A DNA stretch of 39,323 nucleotides from a virus: positions 1 to 39,323 of IMG/VR virus record IMGVR_UViG_3300033141_001167. One strand, written 5' to 3'. Below are positions 12,103-19,200 of this stretch, piece after piece. The stretch's first letter is position 1; each line of letters begins with the position of its first letter. The position numbers were made by a program, and so were the translations under genes. The notes beneath the pieces were generated by a model, which did no database searches, had not been told where the DNA came from, and saw only the letters and a list, made by a program, of their open reading frames with translations.

Positions 12103-12255
12103 AACTAGGTGGCGGAATAGGTAGAAACATGGGATTTACAGACATACTTGGATGGGTGTTTTTGGGCACAGTAATTTGCTGTATTATTGCTGGTGCCGTG
12201 ATATTTGTGAAGAAGGTTAAACTTTATCCATAGGGTGCAAATCCCTAGCCTAGTT
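12103..12255 (+). pseudogene. Interrupted tRNA-Leu-like element
   Basis: The 5' part matches the start of bacterial tRNA-Leu: GTGGCGGAAT and GGTAGA in order after AACTAGG. The 3' part has a T-arm-like TAGGG-TGCAAAT-CCCTA (12231-12247), then CCTAGTT, which pairs all seven bases with AACTAGG (12103-12109). The span is 153 nt against about 85 for tRNA-Leu, the D-stem pairing is lost, the invariant T at position 55 is G, and no anticodon arm is visible. The middle is occupied by a 34-codon frame. It is read as a decayed or invaded tRNA, not a working one. Confidence 0.55.
12129..12233 (+). CDS. Small membrane peptide inside the tRNA-like element (34 aa)
   Basis: 34 codons encoding one clear membrane span (ILGWVFLGTVICCIIAGAV) followed by a basic end (KKVKLYP). 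The ATG falls in the former D-arm and the stop in the T-stem. The ribosome site is weak (AATAGG). It could be a small holin-like or superinfection protein; function unproven. Confidence 0.5.
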   Translation: MGFTDILGWVFLGTVICCIIAGAVIFVKKVKLYP

Positions 12256-12275
12256 TTAGAAGAAAGGAGAGCAAA

Positions 12276-12503
12276 GTGAAAGAGTGTGAAGTTTTAATCC
12301 AATTTCCGATTACCAGCAAGGAACAGTTAGAACACTTATTCAATGCGGGGGATGAGCTTAGAAAGGCGGGGGTTACTTTTGACACTGGTGCGGGGTGCGG
12401 TAAGCGGGATTGGGAATTTGACTGGAGTCTAAGGGGGGCAAAGGTCTTATTCAAGAGATTTAGTGACGGAAAGCTCCCTTCGGGCAAGCCCATAAATCCC
12501 TAG
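12276..12503 (+). CDS. Hypothetical protein (75 aa)
   Basis: GTG start behind AAAGGAG. Contains ELRKAGVTFDTGAGCG and RDWEFDWSLRGA, a conserved-looking block found in uncharacterised phage and bacterial proteins. Small soluble alpha/beta protein. The bases just before its stop share 12 nt (AAATCCCTAGCC) with the tRNA-like 3' end. Confidence 0.7.
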   Translation: MKECEVLIQFPITSKEQLEHLFNAGDELRKAGVTFDTGAGCGKRDWEFDWSLRGAKVLFKRFSDGKLPSGKPINP

Positions 12504-12589
12504 CCCTAATCAAGCTGTGCACGTTTATAAGATACACCGAGGGAACCTTGGAAAAGGGTTGAAGTAACTGGCTTGCATCTAAAAGAAGA

Positions 12590-12772
12590 ATGATAGACAG
12601 AATAGCAGATATAAACAAAATCGTTCTTGAGCAGTCTCAGGAGTTAAACCAGCGCTTTACCAAAGAGGCGATGATTATCTGGGACAAGGGCGAGACCAGT
12701 ATTCCTTCATTTGAATTATTTATCAAGTTATACAAGATATTTCGCTGGGAAAATTACGAGATGAGGAATTAA
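12590..12772 (+). CDS. Hypothetical protein (60 aa)
   Basis: ATG with a weak AAGAAG site. Helical, acidic then aromatic (IWDKGETSIPSFELFIKLYKIF). It lies in the packaging gene run. Family unknown. Confidence 0.6.
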   Translation: MIDRIADINKIVLEQSQELNQRFTKEAMIIWDKGETSIPSFELFIKLYKIFRWENYEMRN

Positions 12773-12800
12773 TAGGAATAATTAAAAGGAGGGGGATGCG

Positions 12801-12989
12801 ATGGAGAGAGGAGTAGCAGTAAGAGAATGGTGCATCGAGAAAGCCATACAGATGAATCACGGGGTTGGCAACGCAGGTAATGTTTTGACCACTGCCAAGA
12901 TATTGGAGGACTATCTCAACGGCTTGGTTGAGATTGAACCCGTATCGTTTGATGGCATAAAGATTGTATGTCCACCGAAACCGAAGTAA
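12801..12989 (+). CDS. Hypothetical protein (62 aa) overlapping TerL
   Basis: AAAGGAGGG lies upstream; the end overlaps the TerL start by 22 bases, so TerL is probably coupled to it. Contains EWCIEKAIQMNHG and a short acidic C-terminal part. No family recognised. Confidence 0.65.
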   Translation: MERGVAVREWCIEKAIQMNHGVGNAGNVLTTAKILEDYLNGLVEIEPVSFDGIKIVCPPKPK

Positions 12990-14194
12990 TTGAAAGGGAA
13001 ATTAGGGTAACGCCCGTATTTGAGAGAAACAGGAACTCCACAAAGAAGACGATAGTCAATGTGGGGGGATCTGGGTCGTCAAAGTCCTATTCGGTAGCCC
13101 AGCTTTTGATTGAGAAACTTATTACCGAAGACAATAAAAGGTTTGTTATCGCCAGAAAGACGATGCCTGCCTGTAAGAGGAGCTCCTACGATTTAATAAT
13201 TTCCTTTCTGAAAGAGTATGGGATTTACCGAGAAGACCATCACAATAAGACCGACCACATTTATAGGCACAAGAATAATGAGGTTTTGTTTCTGGGGCTG
13301 GACGAACCGACCAAAATCAAGTCCGTTTCAACGGGGGTGAATTATGTCTGGCTGGAAGAAGCCAACGAGTTCACTTACGAAGATTATCAAATGTTCTCTC
13401 TTCAGGTAAGGAGGGCGAATACCGAGATGAACCATATTTACCTGACTCTGAATCCAATAGATGAATCAAACTGGATAGCGAGGAGGCTCGTCAAAGAGAG
13501 TGAGGTTGAGGTTATTCACTCCACATATAAGGATAATCCGTTTCTTGGCGAAGATTATGTCCGAATGCTGGAGAACTCAATAAACGAGGATGAGAACTTC
13601 TATCGGGTTTATGCGTTGGGAGAATGGGGGAAATTAGAGAATTTAATCTACCGAAATTACAAAATCATACCCGAACTCCCCGAAATGGAGGGGGCTAAGT
13701 GGGCTTATGGGTTAGATTTCGGGCTTATCAATCCCTCGGCCGTTGTCAAGGTTTATCTCTATGATGACAGATTTTATTTAGAGGAGCGCCTTTATAAGAC
13801 AGGTCTAACCAATTCCGATATTATAGAATTTTTTTCCCACGAAGAGAAGGGCGATATTTATGCCGACCCCTCTGCCAAGCAGATGATAGAGGAGATATTC
13901 AGGGCTAACCTGAATTGTTACCCCGCATTTAAGGATGTTAAGGCGGGAATTGACCTGTGCCAGAGGCAGACTTTAACTATTCCCGAAAGTAGCGACCATC
14001 TTATTAAAGAAATACGAAGCTATCAATGGAAGAAAGACAAGGATGGGAATATTTTGTCCGAGCCAGTTAAAATGCACGACCACCTAATGGATGCGATGAG
14101 GTATGCTATATTTGGTATTACTGAAAGATACGGATTTGCTACGGCTAGACTTGGGGATAAACCGCAGAGTAAGCGTTCCAGTTTTAGATTCTAG
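12968..14194 (+). CDS. terL: Terminase large subunit
   Basis: ATPase: Walker A-like GGSGSSKS (33-40), Walker B VWLEEA (127-132), and the TLNP motif near 160 (coupling). Nuclease: D250 in GLDFG, D300 in IYADPS and D375 in HDHLMDAMRYA form the RNase H-like triad. This is the PBSX/Terminase_3-type architecture at normal length (408 aa). It powers DNA translocation into the prohead and cuts the concatemer. Its own ribosome site is weak and translation is probably coupled to the upstream gene. Confidence 0.95.
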   Translation: MSTETEVIEREIRVTPVFERNRNSTKKTIVNVGGSGSSKSYSVAQLLIEKLITEDNKRFVIARKTMPACKRSSYDLIISFLKEYGIYREDHHNKTDHIYRHKNNEVLFLGLDEPTKIKSVSTGVNYVWLEEANEFTYEDYQMFSLQVRRANTEMNHIYLTLNPIDESNWIARRLVKESEVEVIHSTYKDNPFLGEDYVRMLENSINEDENFYRVYALGEWGKLENLIYRNYKIIPELPEMEGAKWAYGLDFGLINPSAVVKVYLYDDRFYLEERLYKTGLTNSDIIEFFSHEEKGDIYADPSAKQMIEEIFRANLNCYPAFKDVKAGIDLCQRQTLTIPESSDHLIKEIRSYQWKKDKDGNILSEPVKMHDHLMDAMRYAIFGITERYGFATARLGDKPQSKRSSFRF

Positions 14195-14202
14195 GAGGAA
14201 TT

Positions 14203-14382
14203 ATGGATTTTTCGAGACGAAGGGTGTTATTGATGTCAGCAAGCTGGAAGAGGGCACTTATTTGTATAGTTCCCTATTTCCGCTTGTTAGGTAAATATGC
14301 GTGGCTTAATGGGAAATACAGAGCTCTACAGGGGAAGTGCTTTTGGTATGAGCATATTCGCAGAAGGAGTTATTATGATTGA
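14203..14382 (+). CDS. Hypothetical basic protein (59 aa)
   Basis: Begins MDFSRRRVLLMSASWKRAL behind a strong AGGAGG site and overlaps the portal gene start by 8 bases. Rich in Arg, Trp and Tyr with a hydrophobic centre (ALICIVPYFRLLG). Translation signals are good but no family is known. It may mainly couple ribosomes to the portal gene. Confidence 0.55.
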   Translation: MDFSRRRVLLMSASWKRALICIVPYFRLLGKYAWLNGKYRALQGKCFWYEHIRRRSYYD

Positions 14383-16030
14383 TTACTTAAAGAAAGTAAA
14401 AGAAAAGAAGGACGAGCAGGGCGAATTAGAGGCACGCTGGCAATCAGATGAAGACCTGCTTTATCTAAAGAAATACATAATGAGGGATGCGGGGGGGGTG
14501 AATGCCGTCCCCGATATTGTCAACGTAACCCTGAATAGACCCGCTGTGTTCGCTGCCAATGCTATTGCAGCATTGGGTTCCACTAGCGAGCAGAGGGTTG
14601 TTTTGTCAGAGGATAAGAATGTAGACACGGCTTACATTGAGGGATTCATAAAGGCAGGCTTTGCTGCTGCCAACAATAGATTAAGGCACAAAGTTTTGCT
14701 AAACCCCTTTTCCGATACGCAGTTTTGTATTAGGGGGAGAACGGCACGCAGGGTATTGTTCAGAATGGAGAATGGTGTTTTAATCCCCGATATAGTTCCC
14801 TGGGATGGTCGCTTTGTAACCTATGATCTTGGGGAGGGTGGATTGGATTGGGCAGCATACGAGATGGAACGCAGTAAGGGCGCTATAGAATCCGAGAAAT
14901 GGGCTATTAAGATGGGCTTTACCATTTCGGGGAAGAAGGCAAAGGTTCTTGATGTCTGGGACGCTGAACACAATGAGGTCTGGGTTGATGGTAAGAAGAT
15001 ATTTGAACAACCCCATACTTATGGATTTACACCAATAGTAGTTCAGGTTGTTTCTCTGGGGTATGGGGGGATATTGTTAAGTGAGGGGCATCTGAAGAAC
15101 GAGGGGGAGTCAATTTTCTTTCTGATTAGAGAAGCCATCCCCGAACTATACAGATTAGTTAGTATATGGCAAACCCTTAATCTAAAATCAGTTAAACCCC
15201 CAATGAAGTATAGAAGTAAGCAGGGGGTGAAGGCTGTTCCCCCCGACTATGAAGATGCCACTGATATGGGAACAATAACCCCAGTTGATGAGACGGGAGA
15301 TATAGTTCCCATAAATTACGGTGATGCTCAAAGGTCAGCGACTTTGGCTTTTAATATGATGAATGCAGCTATTGATGAAGGCACTATATCTCCAGCTGAT
15401 TTGGGGGCGATAGAGCGACCGCCTGCATCTGGTGTTCGTGCCCTTATAGCTGGGGAACATATAAATAACCTACTCCGCCCTCGGTTAGAAGCAAAGGCTA
15501 ATCTCAACAAGCAAACTGCCGAGATGTTCACTGAGCAGGTTATCCAGATTGGGGGCAGGGTGGAGATTGGAACTAGGGGGCACAAGAGAACCTTTGAGAC
15601 CAGCAAGTTAAAGGGCGAGTATGATATTACTTACAAGTATACCTTTAAGTCGCCCTCTGTGGATGCTGGGCTTGTCTCGCTGTCAGCAGCCTATGGACAT
15701 TTGATACCAGACAGGGCTAAAAGGGAGGAAATCTTACAGCGAGAAGACCCCGATGAAGATGAGAGGCAGTTGGATTGGGAGGATGCTGCAAGATTAAGCC
15801 CTGCCATAAAAATGAGACGTATTGCTAAATCTCTAATAGAGATGGGTGAGGATGAAGAAGCAAAGCTCCTTGCTGATGAGGCACAGGTTAATTTAGAAAT
15901 GCTGCTTTCAGGCGATATATCACAGCAACCCAAGCCCGAAAGGAAAGAGGAACCCAAGCAGGTGTTATCACTATTTGGTGGTGCTACAGGAAGAGTTAGC
16001 CCTGAAGTGCCTGAAGAGGAGGAAGGGTGA
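14375..16030 (+). CDS. Portal protein
   Basis: The start at 14375 (MIDYLKKVKEKKDEQ) has AAGGAG six bases upstream; a longer frame from 14297 lacks a site. The 551 residues follow TerL directly, the usual place for the portal, and show the expected mix: helical N-terminus, central beta-rich region (GRTARRVLFRMENGVLIPDIV), long stem-like helices around residues 330-400, and a disordered Glu/Pro-rich C-terminal tail. Twelve copies would form the DNA entry ring at one capsid vertex. No single diagnostic residue motif is visible, so the call rests on position, length and composition. Confidence 0.8.
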   Translation: MIDYLKKVKEKKDEQGELEARWQSDEDLLYLKKYIMRDAGGVNAVPDIVNVTLNRPAVFAANAIAALGSTSEQRVVLSEDKNVDTAYIEGFIKAGFAAANNRLRHKVLLNPFSDTQFCIRGRTARRVLFRMENGVLIPDIVPWDGRFVTYDLGEGGLDWAAYEMERSKGAIESEKWAIKMGFTISGKKAKVLDVWDAEHNEVWVDGKKIFEQPHTYGFTPIVVQVVSLGYGGILLSEGHLKNEGESIFFLIREAIPELYRLVSIWQTLNLKSVKPPMKYRSKQGVKAVPPDYEDATDMGTITPVDETGDIVPINYGDAQRSATLAFNMMNAAIDEGTISPADLGAIERPPASGVRALIAGEHINNLLRPRLEAKANLNKQTAEMFTEQVIQIGGRVEIGTRGHKRTFETSKLKGEYDITYKYTFKSPSVDAGLVSLSAAYGHLIPDRAKREEILQREDPDEDERQLDWEDAARLSPAIKMRRIAKSLIEMGEDEEAKLLADEAQVNLEMLLSGDISQQPKPERKEEPKQVLSLFGGATGRVSPEVPEEEEG

Positions 16031-16125
16031 CGGACAAAGAGCTAGGTGAACTGTGGCTGAAACTACAAAATGCCAAGACTTGGGATGAGGCTCTTAAGAT
16101 ATTAAGGGAGGCTTTTAATGGCTAA
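16027..16125 (+). CDS. Micro-protein (32 aa) after portal
   Basis: GTG start overlapping the portal stop (GTGA) with GAGGAGG upstream. Acidic/aliphatic helix (ELWLKLQNAKTWDEALKIL). Coupled to the next gene by overlap. Function unknown. Confidence 0.6.
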   Translation: MTDKELGELWLKLQNAKTWDEALKILREAFNG

Positions 16126-16255
16126 ATTCACAATAGAAGATTACGACAAGTTAATGGAAGATGTTAGACAAAGGCGTAGAAAGCCAGCTGGGAATTTAAT
16201 TGAAAGATTAAGAGAAGCTGCCAGAAGGCGTAAGCCCAGATTGCCCAGATTATAG
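16118..16255 (+). CDS. Small Arg-rich protein (45 aa)
   Basis: ATG behind AGGGAGG, overlapping the previous gene by 8 bases. Strongly basic (RQRRRKPAGNLIERLREAARRRKPR). Could bind DNA or RNA inside the capsid; unproven. Confidence 0.6.
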   Translation: MAKFTIEDYDKLMEDVRQRRRKPAGNLIERLREAARRRKPRLPRL

Positions 16256-16263
16256 GAGATTAA

Positions 16264-19200
16264 ATGGTAACTCTAAGACGAAAGAGCCGCCTAACTGAAA
16301 TTGAGGAACAGCTTGCTGACGAAATGCCAGTTCCAGAGCGGATTAAATTAGAGCAAGAGTTGGCTGAATTAAGAGAGGCCGCTGTTGAGGAAGTTCCAGC
16401 TATTAAAGAGCCAGAAGTGAAGCCTATCAGAGAAGAGGTTGCCCCCCCCGATACATTGATTGAGTATCCTACCGTCCCCGAACCAGCCTCAATACTTGAG
16501 CGTATCTATCCCGAAATGTTTAGACCTGAAGCTAGTTATGGTTTTACCAAAGAGGAAATCCCTGAAATGGTAGCTCAAACCATTGAAACCTTTGCTACCG
16601 AAGACCCAGAAGGCTTCTTGGAAGATTTAAGGGGTAGGGGAAGAACCGCTGATGCCGAAGAGCTTTTAAGGGTTCTTTCCGCTGGGGCTGTTGACCCCAC
16701 AGGGCGAGAATATACACCAGAAGAAATAGAGGGATTTATTGAGGAGGTTTTTGCCCCCCCAGAGCCATTTAAGATTCCCGAAGAAGGCTACCAGTTTGTT
16801 GAGGAAGTTGGGGGAATAGGAAAACTCTTCACTATAAGACCCGATTATTCCGTTGTATCGGATGGAGAAGATATTGGAACCTATAACCCAGATACTGGAG
16901 AAATCGCTCTCAAGCCAATGGTATCTAACAAATTCCTTGATGGCATTGAGACTGGGCTTCAATATGTAGAGGGTTGGTGGAAAACTGGCTTAATGGAAGC
17001 GGGTTTTGCTCTTTATAAGGGGTTAGAAGTAATTACCAGAGAGGAGAATCGCTGGACGAGTGAAGCAGAAAAAATAATGGATTCTGCTTATGAGAAACAC
17101 GGCTGGAAGGCTGTCTTTTCAGATGAAGTTAATGAGGCTTGGGATATTTACTTTCAGGAGCGACAGGTTAGGGGGCCTGCTAAAATCATAGCTGAGTTGG
17201 CTAATCCTATCTGGTGGACTGGGGCTGGCGGACTGGCGGGCTTACTTGCTAAGCCGTTCTCCAAAATCCCCGTATTGGGTAAAACATTACAGGGCGCAGC
17301 CAAAGGGGTTCAAGCTACGGAAGAAGTGGCTCTCTTGCCTCTAACAGCACCGCTGAAAGGTGGGATTAGATTTGCGGGAAAGGCGATAGGTATTAAGCCA
17401 ACTCGCCCCTTTTTAACGGATGTATTGCCAACCGCAAGCGAATTAAAAGCTACTTTGTTTAAGAATGATACTTTTAGGAAGGTTGCTCAACACATTCCTG
17501 GAATGAAATGGCTTGCTCCAGGAACTGTAATCAGTGAGAGATTACCCGTTACTTTAATTACAAAGCCTGAAATTGAGGGGGCTGTTATCCAGGAGATTTT
17601 ACAGCGAACTGCCATACTTGAGATAGGGCAAGGAACTAAAGGGCAGGCCCTTGCTTATTTAAGAGAATTGGGGACATCAAAGGGGATTCTGGGTATTAAG
17701 AATGCTATGTGCAGCCCCAGAATGGTGCAACCGAGAGTTAGGGGGGCATCTTTAGCCTTGGGCGATGTAGTTCAAGCCCCCGAACAGTATATCTTCAAGC
17801 ATAAATCGGGGTTTGAATACTGTAAGAGAGCACAACAAGTATGCCGTGAGATGTATGAGTTGGCTACCAAAGAAGGAATTGAAATTCACAAGGTTGGGCT
17901 AGAACCCTTTGAGGAATATGTTCATTGGGTATGCGTAGGTAAAATTGGCAAAGATGGCGTATTACAGATGGGGAGGAGAGGGACTAAGGCTGTTGGTGGT
18001 ATCGTTCCTGCTATGAAGACTCGGCGTTTTGAGTCAATGATGGATGGTATTAAGGCTGGCTATAAATACTCTGACGACCTAGAAATTTATGTCTCCAGTT
18101 ATGTTGGTGATATGTTCAAGGCAATTGGGGATAAGAGATTGGGTGACGGCTTGGCCGAAGTTATACCCAAGGTGGAGGGGATGCTACCCACCAAGCCGCT
18201 AGATAGATTGATTGCCCTTTATCCCGAAAGAGAGATAGCTTGGACGGGTATTAGAAAAGAGATGGCTGATGCGGGTTATGCCTTGTCGTTGGCAAATAGA
18301 GCCTTTAGGGGGGAAGTGCTTCCCGAAACATCTTTAAGGGCGTTGCAACGGCGTGCCCCTGAATTATATGAACAATTAACCAAAGCCCTTGCTCTTCCTA
18401 GAAAAATCGCCTTACGGGAAAAAGGAAGGCAGTTTGCCCTAGCCCAGATGTCTAGGGACTTGAAGGGTAAGGTTAAGGAGCTAAAGCCTGATTGGTGGAA
18501 GGCTCGGTTTGAAAGAAGTGAGGCGATGCAAATTGTCAGGAAGCCTATTCTTGGCAGGGAGGAAGGGTTTATCCGAACCGCTACTGGTCAAGCTCATCCG
18601 ATGTTCCAGAACCAGATATATCCCAAAGTTATTGCCGATCAAGCCACTAAATTATTAAGTGAAGAAGCTGCTGCGTTTTTCAAGGCGACTGCTGGAATTA
18701 GTGCTGCTGGGCGAATGGCAATCGCCGTTCTAGATATTTCGGCTTGGTGTATTCAAGGGCTTATAGCTCAATTTGCCCATCCCATCAAGGCAGGGAGAGC
18801 CAATATTGCTATGATTGAAGCTCTTATTAAACCAAGCTATTTCCAGAAATATTTGGTTAAAAATGCGGTATCAATGAATGAACGCATTGGGTTTCTGGGG
18901 GCACAAAGACCGTTTGAGTTCTTTGAGTCTATGGGCTGGTTGGTAAAGATGGCGGGCAAAGCACCTGGTGGCAAAATAGTTGTTGGTCAAACTTTTGGTC
19001 GTGCTCAAGCTTCCTTTTCAATGTGGGCTACGGTTTATAAGGATTTAATGTGGCAGGCTTGCAGTAAAAGATTTATTAGAGGTGGGCAAGGTGCTGAGTT
19101 TGCCCGTTACTTGGATAGAATGACTGGGATGATGTCATTTAACCAACTCGGTATGCCAGCCAATGTGAAGGCATTTCTGGCAGGCTGGGTATCCTTCGCT

